Below, in pieces: positions 10,535 to 21,819 of a stretch of 64,000 nt of DNA. A model generated the notes under the pieces. That model searched no databases. It saw nothing but the letters and a program-made list of their open reading frames with translations, and was not told the DNA's origin. The stretch spans positions 281,469 to 345,468 of the forward strand of contig NW_026252104.1 in assembly GCF_025399195.1 (NCBI RefSeq). The letters are read 5' to 3'. Numbering within the stretch: the first letter of the stretch is position 1; every line of letters starts with the position of its first letter. The position numbers were made by a program, and so were the translations under genes. The DNA comes from Umbelopsis ramanniana AG. Lineage: Eukaryota > Mucoromycota > Umbelopsidomycetes > Umbelopsidales > Umbelopsidaceae.

Positions 10535-11685
10535 AGCAGAACGTAAAAGGTAGTAGAGTGTGGGGGAAGCGAAAAAAGAGAACACCTCAAAAGAGTCTCC
10601 CCCAAAAAGAGGCACATTAGTGAACCTTGCGTGCACTGACAAAAGAGAGTTCACTGTCCAGGTCTGAGCGCTTTGAGCACCGTGAGATTCCTGCTCTTGA
10701 TTGGACAAGCTGACAATGATACCCGCCCCTCCATTTTAACTCATGACGCCCAAAAAATTATGTATTAATTGCTTCGACCCTCTTCTACTTTTCATATTTG
10801 CGGGCCATGGCTTTTGATAAGACAACTTGTCCTCGGTGGAGAAAAGAAGTAGCCTGCTGCAGGCTTTTGAAAAACCACAGCTATTGTAATCTCCGCTCAT
10901 CTACATTAACTGCATAGACTAGTAGTATTTTGGTGTTGTGTTTATTAAAATCCCAAGTTTTCAACAACGCAAATATCACCCCGTTCCAGATTTTTAGCTA
11001 CAATGACGTTGCATATGACTTGTAGTGTTTATTTCCATCCGCACGTCGAAAAAAGGGAAAAACACCGTGGGATGGTGGGTGGTGTGATGAATCCGAAAAC
11101 ATCGTCATGCATGACAATTATGACAAGGCACCATTTGCAGTAGTCTTTCACGATTTTTTGACAGATTGGCCTTCTCAACTCGTGGAGGGATAAGCAAGGA
11201 TGGGGATATTGGAATACGAGAATTTGTGTGTCCGTGCCTCATAGGGCTGATACGTCATGTGTGGAGTCTGTCCTCCCCTCCAAACGAGAAGTGCCAAGTT
11301 ATTTTGCACTGAGCGATGGAATAGAATTAGGTTCCTAAATAGAAGATATTAAAAAATAATGGGAAGGGCACCCAAGCCAACGTCGAGGTTGAAATGGCCG
11401 ATAAAGCCAATCTGCAGCTTCTAAGAAGCGATAATCACGGGGAGAGCCAAAATTTGTGACTTCTTGGAGCTTGAATGTCTTCGATTGGCCCTGTTTCAAT
11501 GCTTTTGAACTTTGATGACTCCACAGAAGAGCCCGCGTGCTTGGGGTTCAACTTTTAGGCCTTTTTGAACGCGCGCCGTTGTCTCTTCTCCCTCCCAAAC
11601 ACTACCCTTTTCCCGTGGTATCGAGTTACCTGCCAGTCCATTGTGACATCCTCTCTAGCCTTCCGATCCCCGCCACTGGTCAGCC
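10535..11685. other. Intergenic, upstream of FAR1-domain gene
   Basis: 1.15 kb with no supported gene. It holds the 3' end of ING and the promoter of the FAR1-domain factor. Short open frames here are small and without domains. No repeat or RNA gene was seen. Confidence 0.5.
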
Positions 11686-13901
11686 ATGTCAGAATCGGAC
11701 CACAGTCGAGATCCAATCATTTCGGAGAAGCCAGTGCTGCCTGCCGAAGACCGACCGAATCCCGTAAGCCGCAACATCCCTATTATTAATGTCACCAGGA
11801 ATGACTGCATTCCCATCCCTTTTTTATTTTCTAACATTGAGCTTCCGATCCATCCCGCTTACTCAAATAGATGGATCCGTTGTATGATGAATTACTACAC
11901 CAAGATTTCGAAGACAGCACTTCGGCCGTGGAATTCTGTCGAAACTTAGCGTTTAATGCCGGCTTTACCGTGAAGCAAGAAGCCAGCGCGAACAGAGTAA
12001 GTTCTACCAAGTCCATGATTCTTTATTTTGGTGTTTCAATTGGGCTTCTTTGCAAACATGTAGCCCCTCATTTCATGTTTTTTATTTCCAAAGAGGTTTC
12101 CAGCACTCGGCCATTTTTTTTTTTTCTTTCTACCCGATTTATCTTGACATTCCAAAGTGTCACTTGTACACAGCAGCATTATATCATGTTCACCCGCGCG
12201 CGCATATGTGTGTCTGTGGCGTTTAACTCGTTCTTGCTTGCCACCACGTTTCAGACGGATCCAATTTTGTAGACCGTTTCGCTTTTGTAATTCGGTCCGT
12301 GAACCATTTTAGTCTTGTTTGCATTTTGTTCAGCTGGCTCGCCTCCATTTCATTCGTTTCTTCCCTCCCCCCATTTTATTTTTTAATTACCTGTGCCACT
12401 AACATCGACTTCTTATTTATAGAATATCTATGTCTATTGTTCTAGGGAGGGAGCTCCAGACTCTCGACGGAATCCTAAAGCACAACGACAGAGAAAACGA
12501 CCTTCAAAGAGATGCGATTGTCGATGGCGAGTCGTTCTGTATCAAACAGCAAATGAGCGTTATCAGTTCCGTCGTTCGCTGAACCCTAGTGCGTCATGGC
12601 ACAATCACGAGATGATGCCACAGGAAGAAATGATCAAATATTGGCCTCCAGAGGTCACGGACATGATCATCACCCTTGCCGGACAAAGGATGGCCACAAA
12701 TGAAATAAGACAACGTGTGCAAACCCGATTTCCCGAAGTACCATGGAATGAACGACGGTTCTATAATCGAATTACAGAAGAGCGGAAACGAACCAGGTAC
12801 CGCGAAACGACGGATCGTGTCCATCGATTGACCAATTTGTCGGTACGACTTTGCTCCGTTGCGGCTGGCGCCGAAGACATGGCTGTCAAAGTCGAAGCTG
12901 AATTGAAAAATATGCTCAAGCAATGTTGTGATTTTCTCAAGGTGTCACCTGAGTCCATTGCTTCTCCTATTGACTTTAACCAGAAAGATAACATCGCCGA
13001 CGAAATGAGCTCAGCTAGTCCTGGTCCTAAACCTACTAATGCCAAAGTTGCTGGTGATGATGATAAATCAAAGGGGAAAGGAAAAGGAAAAGCAGCCTTG
13101 CGACAAACAGCATCCTCTTCTTCGCTGGGAGATGGAGACGATTCGAGTTCCAAAAAACGCAAGCTGAGCGATATCATGCCAAAAGTACCGGAAGGCGTCA
13201 AAGGCTCACTGCCTGTTGTGGTTCCGTCTTATACCTTGTATATCAAGAGTGAGACGCTCAAAAAAGCGCCATCGGATTTGCAGCAACTTCCTTCCGAATC
13301 TCCTGCTTCTCAAACAATGACCTCACACGATAATATGGAGCTGGATTCTTCTCAGAATGCTGCCTCGGCCACCAGGGCACAAAGACGTTCTAGGACAAGA
13401 AATTCGTTGCAAAGTTCATCTCAAGAACATCATTCACCTCACTTACAAGCGCCTCACCTTCCACCTCCCCCCCTTTCACAACCGCTACCCCCACAATCCT
13501 TTTCTGGTAGTCATTTATCTCATCCAATGTCCGGCCAGCAGAATCCATACATGTATCATACTTTTCCTGTTCCCGCAGCTGTTCGAGGTGGCGACCCACA
13601 ACAGTCTTTGGGCAACCAAGATGCAAGATATGGTATGTCATCTCCTATACCGACGTATGGTATGAACCAAGAGTTCTCGAATTATTCTATGCAATCGGCA
13701 TTTTCATCGCATAGTATGCAATATGGATTTCCACCTGGTTCGAATATACCTCAAGGCTTACATCCCGCTATGATACCTGGTACCGATACCATGCTCCCAG
13801 ATAAACAGCAGACACCTAATGGCAGGCAAGCCATTGGTGACTCACAACAGATGTATGTCTTTGACGTACAGCATCCATCCAACAACACGCGACAAGAATA
13901 A
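11686..13901 (+). CDS. FAR1-domain transcription factor
   Basis: A nuclear DNA-binding protein with an N-terminal FAR1-type (WRKY-GCM1 fold) zinc domain, the domain shared with MULE transposases and the plant FHY3/FAR1 factors. Exons: 11686-11763, 11871-11996, 12423-13901; 560 residues. The second intron (11997-12422) is 426 bases, the longest clear intron in the window. The domain starts SAVEFCRNLAFNAGF in exon 2 and continues YVYCSREGAP in exon 3; the zinc ligands fit YC, CDC and the HNH pair of WHNHEM, with the basic patch RQRKRPSKRC between them. After it come a helical segment (EVTDMIITLAGQ...), a Lys/Gly-rich nuclear-localisation-like run near residue 225 (KSKGKGKGKAAL) and a long Gln/Pro/Ser/Tyr-rich tail typical of an activation region. 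No transposase catalytic domain follows, so this is probably a domesticated factor. Targets are unknown. Confidence 0.85.
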
Positions 13902-14676
13902 TAGATCCTATTCTTTGTGCTTCGTTTTCTTCTACTAATCAACGTTATTATTGGGTCCTTTTTTTTGGAGATTCAGGAGGTTGTAATATACTCGATCTGT
14001 GATTGTAAGAGTTGTGTGTACACAGTAATGTACGTTCATAGATGTTTTTTTTCTTCTTTTTAAAAAATTCTTCTCTATTAGTTTTATTATTAAAACGTTA
14101 GTACTTTTGTTGGTTATGAAGACTGGGTTTATAGGTGGGTTGATTCGCCGTCTTGGTGCAGGCAATGCGATACAACGGATGCGAGGTGGGGTTTTTTTAT
14201 CATCCAAGCAGCATATCAGATATTATTACTGCCTCACACATAGTCTGGCGAATTAGAGCACCAACAATATCGTGTTGCGATGTCAAGGGGGGCCAGCCAA
14301 AAGTGACTGTTTCAATTTCCGACCGCCCGCCTGTCTGTAAAATGAGTGGGTGCGGGGTGATCAGTACTTCCTTTCCTTCTCGTATCCTGTATGTATCCAT
14401 CCATCCATCTAGCATGCAGCCGAAACGAGACGCAATCAAAGCAACAGCAAGGGATAGATGATGATGGAAGTGATGGATCAAGAGCTTGACATTCACCAGC
14501 CATGAGCCGTCATTTGCCATTCCAACATTGACCATGCTGGCCTTCAATGTTCCATCCTCCCATCCCATCCTTCGTCTCGATTCGGTTCGCACAGCTCAAC
14601 GCAATATGCATGACTAGAGAATACTGACTCTCTTTTTTCCCCGCCTTCATCCAGTTGTATACATCGTCAGTGAGCA
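13902..14676. other. Intergenic, promoter of eL29 gene
   Basis: About 0.78 kb between the FAR1-domain gene and eL29. A short ATCC tandem repeat lies near 14394-14410. Minus-strand open frames (14200-14592 and 14312-14503) have no recognisable domain. Nothing else is supported. Confidence 0.5.
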
Positions 14677-15029
14677 ATGTCCAAGTCAAAGAACCACACC
14701 AACCACAACCAAAGTGAGTTTCACGCAATCAGCCTACCATTCGCAACCTCCAACTCTAATCATCAATGTAATTTATAGACAAGAAGGCTCACCGTAACGG
14801 TATCCACAAGCCCAAGAGCAACAGACATGCCTCACTCAAGGGTGTACGTATTCTATTCCTTTTTTGATGTTTATAATGCCGCATTACGGCATGCAGGCAG
14901 CTAACTTTTTATTGATACCTCTTTTCTCACCCCTCTCAATAGGTTGACGCCAAGTTCATCAAGAACCAACGTCATGCCAAGGCTGGTTCTCTCGTTGCCG
15001 TCAGAAAGGCCAAAGAAGCCAAGGCTTAA
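14677..15029 (+). CDS. RPL29: 60S ribosomal protein eL29
   Basis: Small basic protein of the large ribosomal subunit. Three exons, 14677-14713, 14779-14843 and 14943-15029, give 62 residues: MSKSKNHTNHNQNKKAHRNG at the start, close to yeast Rpl29, and SLKGVDAKF at the second splice. The exons are too short to stand out as open frames, but the spliced product matches the family over its whole length. Introns are 65 and 99 bases; the second contains a small stem (TGCCG/CGGCA around CATTA at 14876-14890). It converges on the Vts1 gene, whose stop is about 430 bases away. Confidence 0.95.
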
Positions 15030-15462
15030 ACTGGATTGTTTACCTTGAATAAAACCTCTTTTTCTCACTCCTATGCCTGCCTACATTTAAAATGGACCCC
15101 TCATTTCACTTCACAGCGCGTGTCAGGTCAAAATCATCAATGTACGACCATTTTTTTTTGTAATCAACTCCCACAGGGAGTATATATATCTTTGTTATGC
15201 CCTTTACACAGATTGTCCTCGGCAACCGTGATAAGTGTTCTAGATAGCACGTTGGAGGGGGGAAAAAAGAAGAGAAATTCGAAAGGAAGAAAAGAAAGGA
15301 ATAATAAAAAAGTGAGGGGGAGGTGTATGAGAGCAAAAGTTGTACGTGTGTAAACACAATGAAAACCATCAAGACAGAATAAAAAAAAGAGTTTTTCGTT
15401 GCTCAGAGCAGGTTCAACCTGCTCTCAAATTACAAAACAAGATATGTAAAATACGACTTGTT
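15030..15462. other. Intergenic between convergent eL29 and Vts1 genes
   Basis: Shared 3' region of two convergent genes. It contains purine-rich tracts (15255-15330) and a perfect palindrome at 15405-15425 that is listed separately. No coding potential was seen. Confidence 0.5.
15405..15425. repeat. Perfect 21-base palindrome
   Basis: Ten-base arms AGAGCAGGTT and AACCTGCTCT flank a single central C, so the site reads the same on both strands apart from the centre. It lies 38 bases beyond the Vts1 stop codon, between convergent genes. As RNA it could only form a hairpin with a tight loop; as DNA it could bind a dimeric protein. A transcription-ending or transcript-3'-end role is conjecture. 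Confidence 0.6.
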
Positions 15463-17760
15463 CTAATAGGGAATATTCTGTAATGGATGACATGGTTAGA
15501 CATAGTGTCATGTCTATTGCATGGAGGAGAGACGACTTACGTTGGCATCACAGTGAGCCCTGACATTTTCAAATACCTTGAGCATTTTGCGTCGAGCACC
15601 AAGGGCAGCCACGCCTTTAGCAACAAGGTCATCATCGGATAGGTTTACAATATCTTGCCACTTCATAGCTTCAAATACAGAATTGTATTTGTGCAAGCGC
15701 AAGCTTCTGAACCACGCGGAGACATCTAGACGTCAAGGTCAGTCAGTATATGGAGACTTCTATCACTGTGTCTCGCCTTTCTTATTTTTCTCAACTCACC
15801 TTGTAACAACTCCATATCAACCACCTCGGCGGCCTTCTTGTCCTTGATGGCACGAGAATTTCCTGTGGCAGATGTTCTTCTGCGACGAGTGCCGTTGGAA
15901 CTGATGACCGAGGTATCGCTATGGTCACTAACGTAGTCAAGGTCGCCTCCGTCTAGGTGGGCATCGGCAGGGTTGAGGAATTGTCCATACGAATGTTGGG
16001 CGGCCTGCTTATCTAAACCAGGAACACTCAAATGCTTTCCAGACCACATGCCAAACGAAGAATTGCCAAAGTGGCCAGTGGAGTTGGATGCAGTAGGAGC
16101 AGGCGAACCAGAGCGAGAAACCGATCTAGACTGAGAAGCGGATCCGGTAAGAGTAGAACCGCCACCACTACCGGGTGGTGGTTGAGACCCTTTCTCTCTT
16201 TCATTCTCTCCAAAGGTGGAATAAAATCCATTGTTAGCTTGCTCATCGCTCTCCGGTACAGTACGCGGAATACCAGCTCCTCTGGACATGGGACGGCGTC
16301 GATATCCCTTTGAATCATCGTTCATCATGACGTTGGGTCGAGGATAGCCGAGATTATTGGCCAGCGACCAACTAGCGAGAGCATTCTGAAGATCAACATC
16401 AGAAACCGAAGTGGGATGCTCAATGCCAGCATCTCTTTCCGTAAAGCTTGATACAGAAGGGGTCAAGTTCCAAGGCGAATTGGTGGAAAATGGTCGATTG
16501 TTCATACCCTTATCCCCAATAGCAGGTGGAATATCACTGTTATACCAGTTGGTAACATCCGCCGACTTGGGTCGACCATTCAAAGAGCGGTCCCCAATAT
16601 GGCCTACATTGTTGGCATTACGAGGGCGATTGCCATAGGACCAGTCGTTGCCAAGAAGATTGGATGAGAGATCACCACTTTCCACAACGGATCTAGGTCT
16701 TGCTCCAAACAGTGGGCTGGCGTGAGCAGACTTGTCATTGGTTTTCAAGTGCGCACGTGAAAGGAGGGATTGGTCGTCCAAAAGGCTAGCAGAAGTATTA
16801 CCAAAAGTTGAAGGATGGGGTGACAGAAAATCGGTACCAAGTGGGTTAGTGAACAGACGATTGTACTCCTCAGTATCACCGATAGCGAAGGAATGACGGT
16901 CCAGAGTTCGACGGCCATGAAGCGTTTCGGGAGGACGACGCGTAACTTGACCAGTCTGATAGGGTAGGACAGATAAAAGCTTTTGACTAGCTTCCTTTTC
17001 TGCCTTTGCCATTGCACCGACCATCTGAGCCTGCAGATCTCCTGTACCGAGAGATAGGGTTAATTTTACTTTTTTAAAGGTAGGTATTCATTCCAAGGTT
17101 TTACCTTTCTCGGGGTGGGCTGGCGAGAGCATAGCATTCAATGGGTCTTGCGCGTGCATCTGCTGCATGACCGTGGAAAAGAAACGCAGCTGCACTTGCG
17201 ACGAGTGCTGCAGTAAACTATAGATAGCAGCTGTCCTTTCAGCTTCTGTCAGAGCGCGATACCATTGATCAACATGATGTAGCTCTTCCTTGAAGTTGGG
17301 ATCAAAGCTAGCGCTTGCCATATCCTCGAGGTTCTTTTCGTACAACTGAAGTTCGTCAAACCATTTGTCCAGGGCCTCGGCTATGAGAAAAAATAAACCA
17401 GAGTAAGCAAGCGGCAAAGGGAACAGAATCAAAAGATGCTCAAGATGACAAGTGCCATGTAGGATGAAGAATCCAGTTGCTTTGACTGGGCATGTATCAT
17501 CACTTACTTTCTGCAGATTGCCTAGTGAAGATTTCTGTCATGGGCCGCGAAGGGCGATGAGATGGATTCATTTGCTGAGACATGTGAGCAAAAGCATTGG
17601 CGGTGTCCGCAGATCTGAGAGGCTTTGTGTCGGTGGTTGCGGGCGAATGCGAATGATCCGAGTTGGCTTTGGTATTGTCAGTATCAGAAGCAGGACTTTG
17701 CTGTGTTCTAGGGCTCATCAGCGAAAAAGATTCTGACAATGGCCGTGGAAAATTCGACAT
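15463..17760 (-). CDS. VTS1: Vts1/Smaug RNA-binding SAM-domain protein
   Basis: Post-transcriptional regulator that binds Smaug recognition element hairpins through a C-terminal SAM domain and recruits deadenylases. Exons: 17760-17508, 17380-17105, 17041-15800, 15725-15541, 15477-15463; 656 residues. The conserved fungal N-terminal domain (ALDKWFDELQLYEKNL, then WYRALTEAERTAAIYSLLQ) is in exon 2. Exon 3 is a long Ser/Asn/Gly-rich disordered region. The SAM domain, about residues 592-650, reads VSAWFRSLRLHKYNSVFEAM and GVAALGARRKMLKVFENV; its Lys/Arg residues at LHKY and GARRK are those used for RNA contact in Vts1/Smaug. The last exon encodes only NIPY and a stop; I chose it because the exon 4 end has a strong GTAAGT donor and a TTACAG acceptor follows 62 bases later. 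Without that splice the tail would read VSRLSSMQ. Confidence 0.92.
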
Positions 17761-17830
17761 GAAGCTGAGGATTGCAGTCAAGGAAGAGGGTAAGAAAGAG
17801 CTGTGGGTTGGCAGAAATTTTGTTTGCACG

Positions 17831-17861
17831 TCCAGCCAGCTCAGCTCAGCCAGCCAGCCAG
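17831..17861. repeat. CAGC(T)-type short tandem repeat in Vts1 leader
   Basis: A run of CCAGC and TCAGC units lies about 75-100 bases upstream of the Vts1 start codon, probably in the promoter or 5' leader. It is a simple repeat and may vary in length between strains. Confidence 0.6.
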
Positions 17862-17984
17862 AATAACCGAAATTAACCAAATCGGCCCAAAATTGTTTCA
17901 AATTGTCTGTCAGAAAGACCAGAAAAGACTGCTTTATATGAACACGTTTTTTTCCCCCTTCATTGCAAAAGACTTCAATTACTA

Positions 17985-18785
17985 CTACAATTTACTGCTC
18001 TTCATAAACTCGCTCCAGTCTGGCTTCTTTTTCTGTGTAAATGACATGATGCCATATGCTGCTTCGGGACTGTTCATCATCTTGACAAACGCCTTTTTTA
18101 TATGATCCTGCGAGTTCTTGATGTCCGAAGCTCCTTTGCCACCTACTATCCTGACCAATTCCTTGATATCTCGCATCGCTCCAGGCGCCGATTCCTCGAA
18201 CAAGTCCACATATCGCTGAACCGCTTGATCGAGTTGATCCTCTTCAACCACAGCGCTAAGGCAGTTTTGCTGAAGACATTCTTGAGCCGATACACGACGA
18301 CCTGTCAACATGTATTCGTTGGCTTTGAATTGACCCACTTCAGGAACAATGTATTGGGAAATCATGGCAGGGATTAGACCTCGCTTGACTTCGGTGAGCG
18401 CAATGTAGGAGTTCTTGGTAGCGATACGGACATTGCAAGCGAATAGGAGACCTACTCCGCCGCCCAATGCTGGTCCATTCATACGAGCAATCACAGGCTT
18501 GGGGAATTTGTATAGATAGTCGTAAACCTCCATGCCTTTCTCCACGGCAACATCCGGAGATAGATTAGAGCTACCGCCGCCTAAATCCATGCCGGTGCAA
18601 AAGTACTTTCCTGCTCCTGTCAAGATAAGTATTCGAATCGTGTCGTCAACTGCTACTTTTTGCAGACTGGCTAGCAAGAGTTCATTCAGTTTGGAGGTAA
18701 GGGAGTTACCCCGTTTAGGACGGTTGAGCGTAATAGTAGCGACATGCTTGTCGATTGTCAACACTATTTCGTCCTGTTGAGCCAT
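17985..18785 (-). CDS. Peroxisomal enoyl-CoA hydratase/isomerase-family protein
   Basis: Crotonase-fold enzyme of 266 residues acting on an acyl-CoA, with a C-terminal SKL, the classic PTS1 signal, so it should act in the peroxisome. Oxyanion-hole segments are visible as FCTGMDLGGG near residue 63 and NGPALGGGVGLL near 107; a catalytic-position Glu fits in ALTEVKRGLIPA near 135. That last stretch resembles methylglutaconyl-CoA hydratases and related beta-oxidation or leucine-breakdown enzymes more than classic enoyl-CoA hydratase 1, but the exact substrate cannot be read from the sequence. It is a single exon. I chose MAQQDE at 18785 over an in-frame Met 13 codons upstream, since the hydrophobic extension would compete with a PTS1. 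It converges on nothing; its 3' end lies close to the Vts1 promoter. Confidence 0.88.
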   Translation of the reverse strand: MAQQDEIVLTIDKHVATITLNRPKRGNSLTSKLNELLLASLQKVAVDDTIRILILTGAGKYFCTGMDLGGGSSNLSPDVAVEKGMEVYDYLYKFPKPVIARMNGPALGGGVGLLFACNVRIATKNSYIALTEVKRGLIPAMISQYIVPEVGQFKANEYMLTGRRVSAQECLQQNCLSAVVEEDQLDQAVQRYVDLFEESAPGAMRDIKELVRIVGGKGASDIKNSQDHIKKAFVKMMNSPEAAYGIMSFTQKKKPDWSEFMKSSKL

Positions 18786-19178
18786 GAGAAAAAGGATCGA
18801 GAAATAAGAGGTCCATTTATTCACATGAAGCCGCCTTTTTATTCAAATAAACTCTCATTGCTCCCCTTTGCCTCACGTGAAATTCGCAGACACCTGGGAA
18901 AACCCTGAGATTGCCCGGTTAATCCAAGATACAATGCAGGGAGATGGGTAGGCTATACTATGGTGATGACATTTTTCACATTGGATGCATTCGAATCAGT
19001 TGAGCTTGGGGGCTATAGACGCTGCACTCAGGACACAAACTGTGTGAGGAAATGGCGGGCGGCCCCCGTCATTCAAATTTCATGACTTGGGTTTTTTACG
19101 TTATTTTTCCATACAAAAATAATACAGGCGAACTGAGCTCATTCCATTCATCCATCAACGTTTTGCGGAAACATCACC
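18786..19178. other. Divergent intergenic region
   Basis: About 390 bases between the divergent crotonase and complex I genes; probably holds both promoters. No further element is clear. Confidence 0.5.
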
Positions 19179-20257
19179 ATGGCTGCTAGAATCTTGTCCA
19201 CAGCTCTGTGCGCTTTGCCACGTCAGCGCATTGCCATCACTGCAGGTAAAGAACGTTAGCTTTTCACGCATGGCCACATTTGGACATCCTGGTGGCTAAT
19301 CCAACACGGTAATTTTCGCTCATGGCTAACATGCTTGCCTTCATTGCCAACAGCCAAACCCCTTGCACTTAAGTCGACATCTCTCCTTGGCCGACAGGCA
19401 TTTTCCTCTTCGTCTGCTCGCAAAATCGGTATGTGATTTTGTCCATGATTTTCTTGATCATCTCGACTGCTCACACGTTGAAACCCTATTGACCCCACCT
19501 TTCTTTTTTTTTTTTCTGATGACAGATATCACCCCTACCGCCGATCCTAACCAGAAATCCGGCAACGACCAACTTCATGAATACGGAAAGTTCATCATGT
19601 CGGCTATGCCAAAGTTCGTTCAACAGTTCTCGGTGTACAAGGACGAATTGACCTTGCACATTGCCCCTACGGCCGTTATTCCCGTTATGACTTTCTTGCG
19701 TGATCATACTGGTGCTCAATTCAAGTCAGTACAAGACATCACTGGTGTTGATTACCCATCGCGTGATAACCGTTTCGAAGTTGTTTACAACATCTTGTCC
19801 GTTCGCTACAATGCCCGTATTCGCGTCAAGACCTATGCCAGCGAAACCTCTGCTGTCCCCTCTGTTGTTCCTATCTTCAGTGCTGCCAACTGGCTTGAAC
19901 GTGAAACTTATGACATGTATGGTGTCTTCTTCGAGAACCATCCCGATTTGAGAAGAATCTTGACCGATTACGGCTTCGAAGGTCACCCATTGAGAAAGGA
20001 TTTCCCTCTCACCGGTTATGTTGAAGTCAGATACGATGAGGAGAAGAAGCGTGTTGTTTCTGAGCCTGTTGAACTTGCTCAAGCTTTCCGTAACTTCGAG
20101 GGTGCTCTTTCACCATGGGAGCAAGTTGGTAAGTTGTGAAAAAAAAGGAATCATTTCGATCCGGTTGCCATTCTAAACATTGTTCACCACCCCCATAGGC
20201 CCTGGCCGAGATGATACTCCATCAAAGCAACTCGCTGAAGGTGAAAAGAAGCAATAG
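19179..20257 (+). CDS. NADH:ubiquinone oxidoreductase 30 kDa subunit (NDUFS3-like)
   Basis: Nuclear-encoded subunit of the complex I Q-module in the mitochondrial inner membrane, orthologue of NDUFS3/NuoC. Exons: 19179-19245, 19354-19428, 19526-20128 and 20199-20257; 267 residues. The first two exons encode an Arg/Ser/Ala-rich mitochondrial presequence ([27 protein letters not shown]). The family signature is intact: [15 protein letters not shown], then [32 protein letters not shown]. The last exon encodes [18 protein letters not shown], a charged tail. Length and order match the family. It lies head-to-head with the crotonase gene. Confidence 0.96.
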
Positions 20258-20634
20258 ATTCCATTAGTTATAAATACATGTTTTTCCCCCCAAATTTGAT
20301 GGTTATATTAAAAAAAAAAAAACAATACACAACACGATGGGTTGTTTGCCGCCCCTCTCTCCCCTCCATAGCATCTGAGGGCAAAGAAGTGGGTTTTTAG
20401 GTGGCCACTGGAGTGGATCCATCACAGAGATGAACCCACCGTGTCGGCCGTAGACCGTTTAATTGGGTGGAGCCTTTGCGTCAAGTCACCTGAGATCGCG
20501 CAAAAAATCCCTCGGTAGCACTTGACCCTCATGCACCCGAACGATATATTGGACATTGGTTGAAATCACATAACATTCACATATTTCTATCTCTCCACCA
20601 TTTTCTCTTTTCTCTCTTCAACCCTCTATCCCTC
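20258..20634. other. Intergenic
   Basis: About 380 bases between the complex I gene and the small membrane protein gene, with a CT-rich leader just upstream of 20635. Nothing else is supported. Confidence 0.5.
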
Positions 20635-20964
20635 ATGAACCCTGTATATACAGCCAAGGGCACCCCGCCTAATCCTATATCACCTTGCATCATCTACCTT
20701 GGTGCTGCGTCCACCCTCTGTATTCTAATCATCCTGGCTTATCATCGCTACCATATACACCGAACCGATGCAGCTCTCGACATATCAACACGATCCTACA
20801 CATTTTATGAATACAATCGCCCGCCACGGTTACAAATCACTCGCTCATCCTACGGAGCAACCAAAGAAACTGTACAGCCGCCATCACCGGAAAGGGTGGT
20901 GGAGTGGATTAAAACGCGAGACAAGATGCTAAGCAAGTACGCTGCAGTAGAAAGCATGGTGTAG
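20635..20964 (+). CDS. Small single-pass membrane protein, unknown function
   Basis: A 109-residue open frame starting MNPVYTAKG at 20635, with an in-frame upstream Met at 20560 that lies in a CT-rich leader and is less likely. It has one clear membrane segment (IIYLGAASTLCILIILAYH, about residues 20-38), followed by a basic stretch HRYHIHRTD and a polar C-terminal region with YNRPPRLQI and PPSPERVVEWI. No family is recognised. A CT-rich leader just before the start resembles those of expressed genes nearby, which supports it. It could be a fungal-specific organelle protein. Confidence 0.5.
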   Translation: MNPVYTAKGTPPNPISPCIIYLGAASTLCILIILAYHRYHIHRTDAALDISTRSYTFYEYNRPPRLQITRSSYGATKETVQPPSPERVVEWIKTRDKMLSKYAAVESMV

Positions 20965-21819
20965 GTAGATGACTTTGTCTGTATGTTATTTCAGCTGAAA
21001 ATGTTTTGATATTTCTCATTCACTGGCTGGCACATACAATTCTGCAAACAATAAAAGAAAAAATGACAGACAGAAAGAAAATTTTCGATTCACAGATAAT
21101 CTCCAGCAACATCAAAGTTCTGGCCCACTGTATTATTTTTATGTTTCTTTATATTCGTTTTGATAATATGCAAGTATGTATGTAGACAGCGAAACTTGAA
21201 ACAGGTTTATAACCCCTGCTACAAGCATTATAAGTCTACTCAAACGTTCTTGATCGTCTGTGGAATGGTTTGCCGATGGAGAAATGCAGCAGCCAAGCAG
21301 AATCTGATCTTATATGTATCAAAGAAAAATTTTGGGGCTGCCGGCCAACTCGTCCTTTTGTACTGTTTGATGGCTGGGATTCAAAAAAAAACAGATCCCA
21401 AACACGAGTTAAAAAATTTTTTTTGTCAGGCAGGCCAATGTACGCTTTCAAAAATTTCGGTCAATCAATGTTTAACAAAAAAAGTTCGGTTGAGTTTATA
21501 ACAATATTGTTTGCACGCAAACATATTAATGTGTGGAGGATTAATTGGGGGAGAAGCGTTGAAGAGAAAAAGTGTGTATAGGTGTGTTTTGTTTTGACGT
21601 TAGGGTCAGAAATGTTACAACATTTTTTTGGGGGATTGAAAAGGTATTAAAAAATGGTTTGGTTACAACAAAGAAAAAGAACAGATGCAGTGTGGAAAAA
21701 ACGAAACGGTAAAATGCCTTTGTACAAGAAAAGGGGATGCAATGATAATTACACATTGGAAAGATTGGGTTGGTAACAATGTCGGTATTTGCTTCGAGGA
21801 GTCCTTGGAGCTGGTATGG
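20965..21819. other. Intergenic, 3' regions of convergent genes
   Basis: About 0.86 kb between the small membrane protein gene and the stop of the kinase C-lobe gene. Short open frames on both strands lack domains. A run of T bases lies at 21417-21424. Confidence 0.5.

Noticed and set aside
14200-14592. 130-codon minus-strand frame upstream of eL29
   Set aside because: Spans a simple repeat and has no domain or splice support.
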